A stretch of 37,197 nt of DNA from JBDIAR01 sp039812545 (GCA_039812545.1 JBDIAR010000005.1:1-37197), one strand, 5' to 3'. Counted from the stretch's first letter, positions 22,204 to 31,489 are shown. Program-made: numbers and translations. Notes: generated by a model not told the origin, from the sequence alone.

Positions 22204-23435
22204 ACGACCACCGCCACCGCCACCGCACGCGCTCGGGCCCGGCGGACCGGAGCCGGCACCGGACCCCGCGCCGGACCGGCATACCCGCTCTCGCCGGTGC
22301 AGTTCTGGCCGTGACCGCCCTCAGCGCCTGCCAGAGCAATGCCGCGCCCGCGGTCTCGACCGGGTCCGCGGATCCGCGGGCACTGACCGTGGTCTCGACC
22401 GATTCCGAGTGCCGCGTTTCGGCAACCCGCGCGCCGTCGGGGAAGCTGACCTTCGCGGTGCGCAACGACGGGTCGAAGGTGACCGAGTTCTACCTCCTGG
22501 GCGCCGACGGGCTGCGCATCGTCGGCGAGGTGGAGAACATCGGGCCGGGGATCGGGCGCGACCTGGTCGTCAGCGTCCCGGCCGGCAGCTACCTCACCGC
22601 GTGCAAGCCGGGGATGGCCGGCGACGGCATCCGGGCCGCGTTCACCGTCGAGGACTCCGGGGCGGACCTGGCGCCGGCGGGTGCGGATAAGGCCCTCGTG
22701 GACCAGGCGAACGCCCAGTACGCGGCCTACGTGCGCGAGCAGAGCGAACAACTGCTCGCCAAGACCAGGGTCTTCGCGGCCGCCTGGCGGAAGGGGGACG
22801 CGGCCGCCGCCCGCGCGGCCTACGCACCGACCCGCGTGCACTGGGAGCGGATCGAGACCGTCGCGGAGTCTTTCGGCGACCTCGACCCGCGCGTCGACCT
22901 GCGCGAGGCCGACCTGGAACCCGGCCAGAAGTGGACCGGGTGGCACGTCGCGGAGAAGGACTTGTGGCCGCCGGCCGGTTACACCCCCCTGACGGCCGCA
23001 CAACGCGCAGCCATCGGGACCCAGTTGGTGACCGACACCGCCGAGTTGCACCGGCGCACCCAGACCATGACGTTCACCGCCGACCAGATCGGCAATGGCG
23101 CCAAGGGCCTGCTGGACGAGGTCGCCACCGGCAAGGTCACCGGCGAAGAGGAGGCATTCAGCCACACCGACCTCTGGGACTTCCAGGCGAACATCGACGG
23201 GGCCCGGGTGGCCTGGGAGGGGCTGCGACCGCTGCTCGCCCGCCGAGACCCGGAGCTGGATTCGGTGGTCGCGCGACGGTTCGCCGAACTGCAGGCCCTG
23301 CTCGACAAGCACCGCGCGGGCGACGGGTTCGTGACCTACGACGTGCTCAAGCCGGCCGAGGTCAAGGCGCTCTCCGACGCGGTAAACGCCCTCTCGGAGC
23401 CCCTGAGCAAGGTCACCGCCGCGGTGGTGTCATGA
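22200..23435 (+). CDS. efeO: Iron uptake lipoprotein EfeO (cupredoxin plus M75 domains)
   Basis: 411 residues. The N-terminus is unusually long and rich in His and Arg before the hydrophobic stretch and lipobox ALSAC (lipid-carrying Cys44), so it should be anchored outside the membrane. Residues about 60-152 are the cupredoxin-like domain (TFAVRNDGSKVTEFYLLGAD, then GSYLTACKPGM, with Cys71 and Cys135). The M75 domain follows, with RVHWERIETVAESFGDLDP and GWHVAEKDLW. EfeO is thought to bind periplasmic iron and pass it to EfeU. ATGA overlaps on both sides show tight translational coupling. Confidence 0.94.
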   Translation: MNDHRHRHRTRSGPADRSRHRTPRRTGIPALAGAVLAVTALSACQSNAAPAVSTGSADPRALTVVSTDSECRVSATRAPSGKLTFAVRNDGSKVTEFYLLGADGLRIVGEVENIGPGIGRDLVVSVPAGSYLTACKPGMAGDGIRAAFTVEDSGADLAPAGADKALVDQANAQYAAYVREQSEQLLAKTRVFAAAWRKGDAAAARAAYAPTRVHWERIETVAESFGDLDPRVDLREADLEPGQKWTGWHVAEKDLWPPAGYTPLTAAQRAAIGTQLVTDTAELHRRTQTMTFTADQIGNGAKGLLDEVATGKVTGEEEAFSHTDLWDFQANIDGARVAWEGLRPLLARRDPELDSVVARRFAELQALLDKHRAGDGFVTYDVLKPAEVKALSDAVNALSEPLSKVTAAVVS

Positions 23436-24733
23436 GCGGCGCACCCCCGCGGGAAGCCACGTCCCGACGACGATTCCTCGCCTGGACCGGTGCGGTCGCG
23501 GCCAGCACCACCGTCGGAGCCACGGCGTATGCGGCGGGGCGCACCGGCGTGGGACCGCCGCCCGACGGCTCCCTCGAGACCGCGGGCGAATCGGGCCGGG
23601 ACGTGGCACACGCCTTCCACGGAGCCCACCAGAGTGGCATCGTCACGCCCGCGCAGGACCGGATGCACACCGCCGCCTTCGACGTCACCACCCGAGAGCG
23701 GCGCGAACTCGTCACGTTGCTCAAGCGCTGGTCACAGGCCGCGGCCGCGCTCATGTCGGGTGCGGACGTGCCAGGGTCGGCGGGTGGCTACGACGCGCCT
23801 CCGCTGGACACCGGCGAGGCGACCGGGCTGAGCTCCTCCGGACTGACGATCACGATCGGCTTCGGGCCCGGCCTGTTCCGCGACGCCGCCGGCGCCGATC
23901 GCTTCGGTCTGGCCTCGGCGCAGCCCGCCCGGCTGCGGCGGCTGCCGCACTTCCCCGGTGATCGGCTCGACCCGGCCCGCAGCGACGGCGACCTGCTCGT
24001 GCAGGCCTGCGCCGACGACCCACAGGTCGCCGTGCATGCCGTGCGCAATCTGGCACGGCTGGGTTTCGGGACGGTGGCGCTGCGCTGGAGCCAGCTCGGA
24101 TTCGGCCGGACCTCCTCGACCTCCTCCGCCCAGGCCACCCCGCGGAATCTGTTCGGGTTCAAGGACGGGACGGCCAATCTCAAGGCCGAGGAGACCGCCG
24201 AACTGGATCGCCACCTGTGGGTGGGCGCCCAGGACGATCCCGGCGCCGCGTGGCTCGCCGGCGGCACCTACTGCGTGCTGCGCCGGATCGCCATGCACCT
24301 GGAGACCTGGGACCGCTCCTCGCTGCGCGAGCAGGAGCAGATCATCGGCCGCGACCGCACGCAGGGCGCCCCGCTGTCGGGCGGTCACGAGTTCGCCGAG
24401 CCGGATTTCGCCGCGCACGGCCGCGGCGGCGCGCCCCTTATCAACCCCGCCTCGCACGTGGCGATGGCCCATCCCTCACGCAACGCCGGCGTGCGGATCC
24501 TGCGCCGGGGCTACAACTACACCGACGGCTCGGACGCCCTCGGACGCTTCGACGCGGGTCTCTTCTTCGTCGCCTTCATGCGCGACCCGGGTCGCCAGTA
24601 CGTCCCGATGCAGACCGCGATGGCCCGTCAGGACCTACTCAGCGAGTATCTGCAGCATCGCGGTTCGGCGTTGTTCGCCATCCCGCCGGGCGCGCCCGAG
24701 GGCGGCTGGGTCGGCGAGCTGCTCTTCACCTGA
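23432..24733 (+). CDS. efeB: Tat-exported Dyp-type peroxidase EfeB
   Basis: 433 residues. The N-terminus has a twin-arginine signal (TSRRRFLAWTG followed by AVAASTTVGATAYAAG). The Dyp motif GFKDG is at 242-246 with catalytic Asp245. NPASHVAMAHP (338-348) contains the likely heme ligand His342, and GYNYTDG follows. EfeB folds in the cytoplasm, takes up heme, and is exported by Tat to act with EfeO, perhaps oxidising iron or releasing it from heme. ATGA overlaps efeO. The gene ends 17 bp from the convergent yczR stop. Confidence 0.95.
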   Translation: MSGAPPREATSRRRFLAWTGAVAASTTVGATAYAAGRTGVGPPPDGSLETAGESGRDVAHAFHGAHQSGIVTPAQDRMHTAAFDVTTRERRELVTLLKRWSQAAAALMSGADVPGSAGGYDAPPLDTGEATGLSSSGLTITIGFGPGLFRDAAGADRFGLASAQPARLRRLPHFPGDRLDPARSDGDLLVQACADDPQVAVHAVRNLARLGFGTVALRWSQLGFGRTSSTSSAQATPRNLFGFKDGTANLKAEETAELDRHLWVGAQDDPGAAWLAGGTYCVLRRIAMHLETWDRSSLREQEQIIGRDRTQGAPLSGGHEFAEPDFAAHGRGGAPLINPASHVAMAHPSRNAGVRILRRGYNYTDGSDALGRFDAGLFFVAFMRDPGRQYVPMQTAMARQDLLSEYLQHRGSALFAIPPGAPEGGWVGELLFT

Positions 24734-24750
24734 CCCGTCCCCGCGCGGGC

Positions 24751-26190
24751 TCACCCCACGGCAAGCACCCCGGAACGGCGGGCGGTCGAAGTCGGCACGA
24801 CGTACCAGGACTCCTCGAGCACCTCGACGGCGGATCGTAGTTCGTCGACCGGTCGTGTCCAGGGGATGCGGACGTAGCGGCCGAGCCCGCCGGCGACGGC
24901 GAACACCGGGCCGGGGGTGACGATGACGCCGCGCTCCTCGGCGGCGGCGGCCAACGGAACGGCGAGCGGCTCCGGCAACTCCACCCACAAGGCCAACCCA
25001 CCGACCGGGACGCGGAAGCGCCACTGCGGCAATCGTGCACGCAATGCGTCGACCAGCGCCGCCCGTTGTTCGCGCAAGATCGCCAGATGGGCGGTCAGGA
25101 TCTCGTCCATCGAGACGAATAGCGCTGTGGCGACGAGTTGTTCGACGACGGGCACGCCGAGGTCCAGGCTCAGGCGGCACTCCAGGAGGGATTCGACCAG
25201 GTCCGTGGGGGCGCGCAACCAGCCGACCCGCAGCCCTCCCCATACCGACTTGCTCAACGAACCCACCGTCACCGCACGCCAATTCGCCTCCTCGACATGC
25301 GCGGCGAAGGGGCGCGGCACCGGCCCGGAGTCCAGCAGCAGCCCGGCGTGCGACTCGTCGATGACGGGCAGGCACCGGGCCTCGGCGAGCAGGCGTGCCC
25401 AGCGGGCCCGGTCCCGATCACCCAGCAGATGGCCCGTCGGGTTCTGCAGGTCGGGGATGAGGTATGCCAGTGCCGGCGCGCTCTGTCGCAGCGCGGCTCC
25501 CAGCGCAGCCGTGTCCCAACCGTCGGGACCGACCCCGAACGACACCAGCCGAGCGGCACGAATCGCCAACGCCCGCGGGGCGTTCGGATAGACGGGGCTC
25601 TCGCACAGCACCCGGTCCCCGGCCTTGGTCAGGGCCCCGGCCACGACCGCGGTGGCGGCGAGCGCGCCGGGTGTCACCATGATCTGGTCGGGGTCGGTGG
25701 GCAGCCCGCGCGTCGCGTAGTGGGCGGCGATGGCGGCGCGCAGTTCGGGCAGGCCCGTCGGGTAGTACCCGTGTCCGCCGAAGTATGCCGGCAGTTGCGT
25801 CACGGCCTCTTCGTAGGCCCGCATCAGCCCGGGCGGCGCACCCGGTGCCGCGCAGTTCAGGTCGACGAGCGCCTCGTCGTCCGGGTGCGGGGTCAGCGCG
25901 CGGTCGACGCCCTGACGCCGTCCCCCGGGAAGCGTCGCGAAGGTACCCGATCCGTGGGCGGTGCGCGCGTACCCGGCCTCGTGGAGCACGGCATACGCGC
26001 GGGTGACGGTCGTCCGGCTCAGGCCCATCGCGGCACTGAGGTCTCGTTCGCCGGGGAGCTTGCAACCGTAGGGGATCCGGCCATCGGTGATGAGTCGGCG
26101 GACCGTCTCGGCCAGCCCGGCATAGGCCGGCGACCGGTCGAACCCGGCGCACAGGTCGGCCAGCCGTGCCGCTGCCATCGCTCCCGCCAT
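24751..26190 (-). CDS. yczR: MocR-type PLP-dependent transcriptional regulator, YczR type
   Basis: 479 residues. A GntR winged helix covers about 25-90 (AETVRRLITDGRIPYGCKL, PGERDLSAAMGLSRTTVTRA). An aminotransferase fold-I domain follows, with DLQNPTG (Asn249), VIDESHAGL (Asp277), and Lys313 in GSLSKSVWGG as the presumed PLP Schiff-base lysine. MocR regulators sense PLP-linked metabolites and often activate divergent neighbours. The next gene, divergent, is yczE, the usual partner of YczR. ATG 26190 is chosen because CATAGT ends 7 nt before it; GTG 26199 and ATG 26178 are alternatives. Confidence 0.9.
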   Translation of the reverse strand: MAGAMAAARLADLCAGFDRSPAYAGLAETVRRLITDGRIPYGCKLPGERDLSAAMGLSRTTVTRAYAVLHEAGYARTAHGSGTFATLPGGRRQGVDRALTPHPDDEALVDLNCAAPGAPPGLMRAYEEAVTQLPAYFGGHGYYPTGLPELRAAIAAHYATRGLPTDPDQIMVTPGALAATAVVAGALTKAGDRVLCESPVYPNAPRALAIRAARLVSFGVGPDGWDTAALGAALRQSAPALAYLIPDLQNPTGHLLGDRDRARWARLLAEARCLPVIDESHAGLLLDSGPVPRPFAAHVEEANWRAVTVGSLSKSVWGGLRVGWLRAPTDLVESLLECRLSLDLGVPVVEQLVATALFVSMDEILTAHLAILREQRAALVDALRARLPQWRFRVPVGGLALWVELPEPLAVPLAAAAEERGVIVTPGPVFAVAGGLGRYVRIPWTRPVDELRSAVEVLEESWYVVPTSTARRSGVLAVG

Positions 26191-26193
26191 GCA

Positions 26194-26233
26194 GGCCACT
26201 ATGTCACAAGTGGCTCTTTATTCGAAGGCCACT
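26194..26233. promoter_or_regulatory. Candidate YczR operator with three half-sites
   Basis: GGCCACT at 26194-26200 is repeated directly at 26227-26233, 33 bp apart (about three helical turns). An inverted copy AGTGGC lies between (26209-26214). MocR regulators typically bind direct repeats. The first copy overlaps the -10 of yczR. Confidence 0.5.
26198..26203 (-). promoter_or_regulatory. -10-like element of a leaderless yczR transcript
   Basis: CATAGT on the minus strand, 7 nt before ATG 26190. Confidence 0.35.
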
Positions 26234-26253
26234 CAGGCCCGACGATAGGGGAC

Positions 26254-26901
26254 GTGACCACGACACTGTCTCCCGTCGAACAGCTGCGCGCCGGCCGACT
26301 GACCCGCCGCGTTCTCCAATTGCTCGCGGGGTTGGCGTTGTACGGAGTCTCGATGGGATTGGTCGTGCGGGCCGGCCTGGGTCAGATCCCCTGGGATGTC
26401 CTGCACGTCGGCCTGGCCCGACAACTGCCCTTCACGCTCGGCCAGGTGGTCATCGGGGTCTCGCTCCTGGTGCTTCTGCTGTGGATTCCGTTGCGGCAGA
26501 AGCCAGGACTCGGCACGATCCTCAACGCGATCCTGATCGGGTTCGCCCTCGACGCGACACTCGCACTCCTGCCGGCCCCCGGATCCGTCCCGGGTCAGAT
26601 CGCGATGGCCGTCACCGGGGTGGCTCTGAACGGCGTGGCGACCGCGTCCTACATCGGCTCCCATCTCGGCCCGGGGCCCCGCGACGGGCTGATGACCGGC
26701 ATCGCCCGGCATACCGGCGCATCGATCCGGTTGGTGCGCACGGCGATCGAGGTCGTCGTCGTACTCGCGGGGTGGGCGCTCGGTGGAGCGATCGGGTTCG
26801 GCACCATCCTGTATGCCGTCGCGATCGGTCCGTTGACCCAGCTGCTGCTGCCGTGGTTCGCCGTCGACCTCAGGTCCGAGCGGGTTGCTCGTATGCCGTG
26901 A
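26254..26901 (+). CDS. yczE: YczE/YitT-like membrane protein
   Basis: 215 residues, with about five or six hydrophobic helices (QLLAGLALYGVSMGLVV, TLGQVVIGVSLLVLLLWI, TILNAILIGFALDATLAL and others). The GLGQIPWDVLHVGLA loop and SHLGPGPRDGLMTGIA match the YczE family, whose transported substrate, if any, is unknown. It is the divergent partner of the MocR regulator, so regulation by PLP-dependent signals is likely. GTG 26254 has GGGG only 2 nt before it. Its 3' end overlaps the convergent hflX by 32 bp. Confidence 0.88.
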   Translation: MTTTLSPVEQLRAGRLTRRVLQLLAGLALYGVSMGLVVRAGLGQIPWDVLHVGLARQLPFTLGQVVIGVSLLVLLLWIPLRQKPGLGTILNAILIGFALDATLALLPAPGSVPGQIAMAVTGVALNGVATASYIGSHLGPGPRDGLMTGIARHTGASIRLVRTAIEVVVVLAGWALGGAIGFGTILYAVAIGPLTQLLLPWFAVDLRSERVARMP

Positions 26902-28348
26902 GGTCGGCATGCAGGGCGGCGCCGACCCGGGCATGGACGAGGGTCCCCTCCGGACGGTGCTCCGAGCTCAACAGCTCTGCCTCGGAATGGATCCGGCTGA
27001 CCAGGTCCCCCCGGGCATACGGGACGAGGGCCCAGATCTCCTTGTCGGGGCGCGGCAGTTCGGCGGCGATGAGGTCGCGCAGCTCCTCGATCCCGGCGCC
27101 GGTGCGGGCCGAGACGACGATCGTGTGCGGCTCGGCGCGCACGATCCGATCGATCACCTCGGGGTCGGCGACGTCGGCCTTGTTGATCACGATGATCTCT
27201 TTGACATCGGCCGCGTCGGCATCGGCGAGGACGCCGCGCACCGCGCTGATCTGTCCTTCCGGATCCGGGTGCGAACCGTCGACGACGTGAAGCAGCAGAT
27301 CGGCGTCGCCGACCTCCTCCAGCGTCGAGCGGAAGGCCTCCACGAGTTGGTGCGGCAACGACCGGACGAAGCCGACCGTGTCGGCCAGCGTGTACACCCG
27401 GCCGTCGGCGCTCTGGCTGCGCCGAACCGCGGTGTCGAGTGTGGCGAAGAGCTGGTTCTCCACGAGGACGCCGGCGCCGGTGAGACGGTTCAACAGACTC
27501 GACTTGCCGGCGTTGGTGTAGCCGGCGATGACGACGGCGGGAACCTCGCCCGCGGTCCGAACCGAGCGCTTGGTGTCGCGAGTGGACTTCATGCCCGCGA
27601 TGTCGCGCTTGAGCTTGCTGATCCGGTGCCGGATCCGGCGACGGTCGAGTTCGATCTTGGTCTCCCCGGGACCACGCGAGCCGATGCCCTCCCCGCCGGC
27701 CACCCGGCCACCGGCCTGCCGAGACATCGATTCGCCCCAGCCGCGCAGCCGAGGCAGAAGGTACTGGAGCTGGGCGAGTTCGACCTGGGCCCGGCCCTCA
27801 CGGCTCTTGGCGTGTTGGGCGAAGATGTCCAGGATCAACGCCGTGCGGTCGATGACCTTGACCTTGACGATGTCTTCCAGTGCGCGTCGCTGGCTGGGCG
27901 CCAGTTCGCTGTCGCAGACGACGGTGTCGGCTCCGTGGGAGTGGACGATGTCGCGCAATTCGTGCGCCTTGCCCTTGCCGAGATAGGTCGCCGCATCGGG
28001 GCGGCCACGGCGCTGCAGCACCCCGTCGAGGACCTGCGAGCCGGCGGTCTCGGCCAGGGCGGCCAACTCGCGCAACGAATTCTCGGCGTCCTGTTGGGTA
28101 CCCTCAGTCCACACTCCGGCCAGGACCACGCGCTCCAACCGCAGTTGGCGGTACTCGACCTCGGTGATGTCGTCGAGTTCGGTCGACAGGCCGCCGACCC
28201 GCTGCAGGGCCGCGCGTTCCTCGCGGTCGAGCTGGTCCCCGTCGTAGTCGGTGGGCCCGCTCCAGCCGCCCGGCTCGGCGGTCGTGGTCGGGTCGTCGGC
28301 CGCCAGCGCTGCGGCACGTTCGTCGAGAATGTCGTGTCGTCGTGTCAT
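26870..28348 (-). CDS. hflX: GTPase HflX
   Basis: 492 residues from ATG 28348. The N-terminal HflX domain has the family block GRPDAATYLGKGK and the long helical region (QYLLPRLRGWGESMSRQ, GSRGPGETKIELDRRRI). The G domain shows GYTNAGKSSLLN (G1), a LFATLDT switch, DTVGFV (G3) and NKAD (G4). HflX splits stalled or hibernating ribosomes; in mycobacteria it affects macrolide-lincosamide response. It lies near miaA and dapF in many actinobacteria, as here. A polar N-terminal extension of about 50 residues precedes the conserved part. Confidence 0.95.
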   Translation of the reverse strand: MTRRHDILDERAAALAADDPTTTAEPGGWSGPTDYDGDQLDREERAALQRVGGLSTELDDITEVEYRQLRLERVVLAGVWTEGTQQDAENSLRELAALAETAGSQVLDGVLQRRGRPDAATYLGKGKAHELRDIVHSHGADTVVCDSELAPSQRRALEDIVKVKVIDRTALILDIFAQHAKSREGRAQVELAQLQYLLPRLRGWGESMSRQAGGRVAGGEGIGSRGPGETKIELDRRRIRHRISKLKRDIAGMKSTRDTKRSVRTAGEVPAVVIAGYTNAGKSSLLNRLTGAGVLVENQLFATLDTAVRRSQSADGRVYTLADTVGFVRSLPHQLVEAFRSTLEEVGDADLLLHVVDGSHPDPEGQISAVRGVLADADAADVKEIIVINKADVADPEVIDRIVRAEPHTIVVSARTGAGIEELRDLIAAELPRPDKEIWALVPYARGDLVSRIHSEAELLSSEHRPEGTLVHARVGAALHADLTAYEQPART

Positions 28349-28453
28349 TGTGCCGCCTAGCGTCTCATTGCCGCGCCGGTGAGGCGAATCATTTGCGGCC
28401 CGAAACGGTGGGCGTCGTAGGCTGGCCGACGAACCCGAAGGAGTCCACGCGCC

Positions 28454-29053
28454 GTGCCCGATCACTACTTCAGCGCCGAACCCGCCAGCGCGGAGCAGTT
28501 ACGCCGGATCGACGTCGAACTCGCCGGCCGAGCCCTGTCGTTGTGGACGGCGGCCGGCGTGTTCTCCCCGGACCATCTCGACACCGGGACCGCGGTGCTG
28601 CTCGCCGAGGCACCCGACCCGCCGGCTGACGGCACCTTTCTCGACCTCGGTTGCGGGTGGGGACCGCTCGCCCTCGCCCTCGGCCTGCTGCGCGGGGAGG
28701 GCGACATCTGGGGGGTGGACGTCAACGAGCGGGCCCTCGACCTGGCCCGGCGCAATGCCGAAAGCATCGGCATACCAGCGAGATTCGTCGTGCCCGATGC
28801 CGTGCCGGCGGACCTGCGCTTCGACTTGATCTGGTCCAATCCCCCCATCCGCGTGGGCAAGACCGTCCTGCACCACGTGCTACGGACCTGGTTGCCCCGG
28901 CTGAGCGACGGCGGGGAGGCATACCTCGTCGTGCAGAAGAATCTCGGAGCCGACTCGTTGGAGCGTTGGATCAGTGCCGAACTCGCGCCCCTGCGAGCGA
29001 GCCGGTATGCCAGTCGCAAGGGTTTCCGTGTGCTGCGCGTGGCCCGGACCTGA
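28454..29053 (+). CDS. RsmC/RlmG-like SAM-dependent methyltransferase
   Basis: 199 residues from GTG 28454, with GAAGGAG 10 nt upstream. TFLDLGCGWGPLALAL (61-76) is the cofactor loop and WSNPPIRVGK (127-136) the NPP motif of base-amino methyltransferases. The C-terminal SRKGFRVLRVART ending is common in the actinobacterial MTS-domain group. Enzymes of this type modify guanine N2 in rRNA, but the N-terminal half of E. coli RsmC is missing, so the target is unknown. It is divergent from hflX and converges on dapF 17 bp away. Confidence 0.88.
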   Translation: MPDHYFSAEPASAEQLRRIDVELAGRALSLWTAAGVFSPDHLDTGTAVLLAEAPDPPADGTFLDLGCGWGPLALALGLLRGEGDIWGVDVNERALDLARRNAESIGIPARFVVPDAVPADLRFDLIWSNPPIRVGKTVLHHVLRTWLPRLSDGGEAYLVVQKNLGADSLERWISAELAPLRASRYASRKGFRVLRVART

Positions 29054-29070
29054 GGTGGCCCCCGGGAACC

Positions 29071-29946
29071 TCAGATGAGGGTCGTAGTGCCGTCGGCGAC
29101 GAGTTCGGCCGGGCCTTGGAGTTCGACCCGGTCGGCCTCGATGCGAACGGCGAGCCGACCGCCGGGGACGTCGACGAGCCACTCCGCCCCCGTGCCGCGG
29201 CCGCCCGCCCACCAATGCGTCGCGACGGCCGCGGCCGCCGCGCCCGTGCCGCAGGACCGGGTTTCGCCGACGCCGCGTTCGTAGACCCGCATCGCGATGT
29301 GCCCGGGTCCGAGCATGCGGACGAACTCGACATTGCTGCCGTTCGGCGGGGCCGGCGTGACCACGGGCGATGTCGTCAGGTCGAGGTGCTCAAGCACGAG
29401 TTCCTCGGGCAGCATCACGACGGTGTGTTCGTTGCCGACGTCGATGCTCAAGCCCGGGATCTGCCGGCCGTGCGCCGGGAGCACCATCGAGTCGTAGCCG
29501 CCCTGCTCGGCGGTGCTTTCGTCGATGAGACGCCAGCGACCGAGGTCGACGGCATACTGATCGGCGCCCTCGCCCGCGACGACCCGGAGCGCCTTGACGC
29601 CGGCTCGGGTGGCGATCGCGAAGCTGTCCCCGGCGACCAGGCCGGCTCGCCTCAGGTAGGCCGCGAAGACACGAGTCCCATTGCCGCACATTTGCGCTCG
29701 CGATCCGTCCGCATTGCGGTAATCCATGAACCAGGTCGCTTGATCGGCGAGGTCGCGGATCTGCGGTTCGCCGGCGGCTGCCGTCCGCACGACCCGGATC
29801 AGTCCGTCGCCGCCGATGCCGGCCCGCCGATCGCACAGTCGCCGGACGTCGGACTCGGTCAGGTCCCGGGCGCCGTCGAAGTCCGGGACCACGACGAAAT
29901 CGTTCTGCGTCCCGTGGCCCTTCGTGAAAGGAGTACCAACGGTCAT
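29071..29946 (-). CDS. dapF: Diaminopimelate epimerase
   Basis: 291 residues. The two catalytic cysteines are Cys87 in MCGNGTRV and Cys232 in ETRSCGTGAAA. The GHGTQNDFVVV N-terminus (10-20) and NEHTVVML are typical. DapF converts LL- to meso-diaminopimelate for lysine and peptidoglycan synthesis. It starts 4 nt after the miaA stop and is surely co-transcribed with it, the common actinobacterial pairing. Both catalytic motifs are intact. Confidence 0.96.
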   Translation of the reverse strand: MTVGTPFTKGHGTQNDFVVVPDFDGARDLTESDVRRLCDRRAGIGGDGLIRVVRTAAAGEPQIRDLADQATWFMDYRNADGSRAQMCGNGTRVFAAYLRRAGLVAGDSFAIATRAGVKALRVVAGEGADQYAVDLGRWRLIDESTAEQGGYDSMVLPAHGRQIPGLSIDVGNEHTVVMLPEELVLEHLDLTTSPVVTPAPPNGSNVEFVRMLGPGHIAMRVYERGVGETRSCGTGAAAAAVATHWWAGGRGTGAEWLVDVPGGRLAVRIEADRVELQGPAELVADGTTTLI

Positions 29947-29950
29947 GGGT

Positions 29951-30913
29951 TCATTGTCCCCGCTCGCGCAGGTGGGCCAGCACCTCTGCGGTCAGTGTCG
30001 GGGAGCCGGCGTCGAACCAGCGAACCCGCGGGTCGGCGCGGAACCAGGCCTGCTGTCGCCTGGCATACCGCCTGGTGGCGCCGATCGTCTCCTCGATGGC
30101 GCTCGCCTCGTCGAGGACTCCGTCGAGTTGGGCCAACGCCTGCGCGTAGCCGATCGCCTTGCTCGCCGTCCGGCCGGCCCGCAGGCCCCGGACGTCCAGT
30201 AGGGACGCCTCGTCGACCAACCCCATGGCCCACATCTGCCGAACCCGCGCCGCGATCCGGTCGTCGAGCACCGGGCGGGGCAGATCGAGGCCCACGAGCA
30301 GGGCCGGCACCACGAAGGTGCGCGTCGGCATACTCGCCGAGAACGGCCGCCCCGTCAGCTCGATCACCTCCAGGGCGCGCACGATCCGGCGGGCGTTCCG
30401 AGGTTCGATCCGTGCGGCGGCCTCGGGGTCGGCCCGCGCCAACCGCTCGCGCAGGGCGTCGACGCCGTGTTCGGCGAGGTCGTCTTCGAGGCGGGCCCGG
30501 ATCATCGGATCGGTTGGTGGGATGTCGAGTTCGTCGAGGGCTGCCCGGACGTACAGGCCGGTGCCCCCGGCCAGGATCGGGCGCCCGCCCCGAGCGGCGA
30601 TCTGCGAGAGGTCCGCCCGCGAATGACGTTGGTATGCCGCGACGCTCGCCTCTTCGATCACGTCGAGGACGTCGATCTGATGGTGCGGTATGCCGCGTCG
30701 CGCGTCGGGGGGGACCTTGGCCGTCCCGATGTCCATCCCGCGGTAGAGCTGCATGGCGTCCGCGCCGACGATCTCGCCGTCGAGCGCCTCAGCCAGATTC
30801 AGAGCAAGCTCCGACTTGCCGGTGGCCGTCGGGCCGACGACCGCAACGGTCAACGGCCCGGTCGGTGCGGGCGGTGCAGCCGGTGCGGCGGGGTCGGCGC
30901 GCTCACTCCTCAT
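29951..30913 (-). CDS. miaA: tRNA dimethylallyltransferase
   Basis: 320 residues from ATG 30913. The P-loop is VVGPTATGKSELA (25-37), followed by the DAMQLYRGMDIGTAK block and, further on, LAGGTGLYVRAALD and RNARRIVRALEVIE. The C-terminal YARRQQAWFR motif contacts tRNA. MiaA prenylates A37 of tRNAs reading UNN codons; the miaB product then thiomethylates it, and miaB lies two genes upstream. The start overlaps the end of def by 11 nt; the first 20 residues are low-complexity and a later in-frame TTG is possible. Confidence 0.94.
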   Translation of the reverse strand: MRSERADPAAPAAPPAPTGPLTVAVVGPTATGKSELALNLAEALDGEIVGADAMQLYRGMDIGTAKVPPDARRGIPHHQIDVLDVIEEASVAAYQRHSRADLSQIAARGGRPILAGGTGLYVRAALDELDIPPTDPMIRARLEDDLAEHGVDALRERLARADPEAAARIEPRNARRIVRALEVIELTGRPFSASMPTRTFVVPALLVGLDLPRPVLDDRIAARVRQMWAMGLVDEASLLDVRGLRAGRTASKAIGYAQALAQLDGVLDEASAIEETIGATRRYARRQQAWFRADPRVRWFDAGSPTLTAEVLAHLRERGQ

Positions 30914-31481
30914 CGTGCCCGAAGGGGTCGGGATCGACCCCGGGCAACCAGGACTGGCCGGGCTTGCCCCAGCCGTTCTTCTTGATCGCCTTGCGGGCCT
31001 TCTTGGACCACCGTTCGTCGAGGCGGTCGACGTAGAGCATGCCGTTGAGATGGTCGGTCTCGTGCTGCATACACCGGGCGAACCAGCCGGTCGCGACGAA
31101 CTCGACCGGATTGCCGTCCAGGTCTTGGCCGAAGACCTCGGCACGATCGGCCCGCTTCAACGGGAAGTGTTCGCCCGGGACGGACAGGCAGCCCTCGGAT
31201 TCGTTGTCGGTGGGGCGCTCGTCCGGAATCTTGGAGAGTCGGACCATCGGGTTGACCAGGACGCCCTGCTCGGGCACGCCGTCGTCATTGCGCATCGCCC
31301 AGACGAACACCCGCAGCCCGACGCCGATCTGGGGGGCGGCCAGGCCGGCTCCGTGGGCCGCCGCGTTGGTCTCGACCATGTCGGCGACCAAGGCCTTCAA
31401 CGCGTCGTCGAAAACCTCGACGCGGGCGGCGGGACGGTGCAGGACAGGGTCTCCGGTGATGACGACAGGTCGAACGGCCAC
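30903..31481 (-). CDS. def: Peptide deformylase
   Basis: 192 residues from GTG 31481, giving MAVRPVVITGDPVL, like other actinobacterial deformylases. A TTG at 31493 overlapping the miaB stop is the alternative. The three motifs are intact: GAGLAAPQ (44-51), EGCLS with metal ligand Cys98, and QHETDHLNG with His140, Glu141 and His144. The enzyme removes the N-formyl group from new proteins. The C-terminal tail is longer than usual and polar, ending PDPFGHDEE. It lies between miaB and miaA. Confidence 0.94.
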   Translation of the reverse strand: MAVRPVVITGDPVLHRPAARVEVFDDALKALVADMVETNAAAHGAGLAAPQIGVGLRVFVWAMRNDDGVPEQGVLVNPMVRLSKIPDERPTDNESEGCLSVPGEHFPLKRADRAEVFGQDLDGNPVEFVATGWFARCMQHETDHLNGMLYVDRLDERWSKKARKAIKKNGWGKPGQSWLPGVDPDPFGHDEE

Positions 31482-31489
31482 CGGGATAT

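Noticed and set aside
28651..31035. 794-codon plus-strand open frame opposite dapF and miaA
   Set aside because: It overlaps the methyltransferase gene in another frame and is antisense to two enzymes with intact catalytic motifs.
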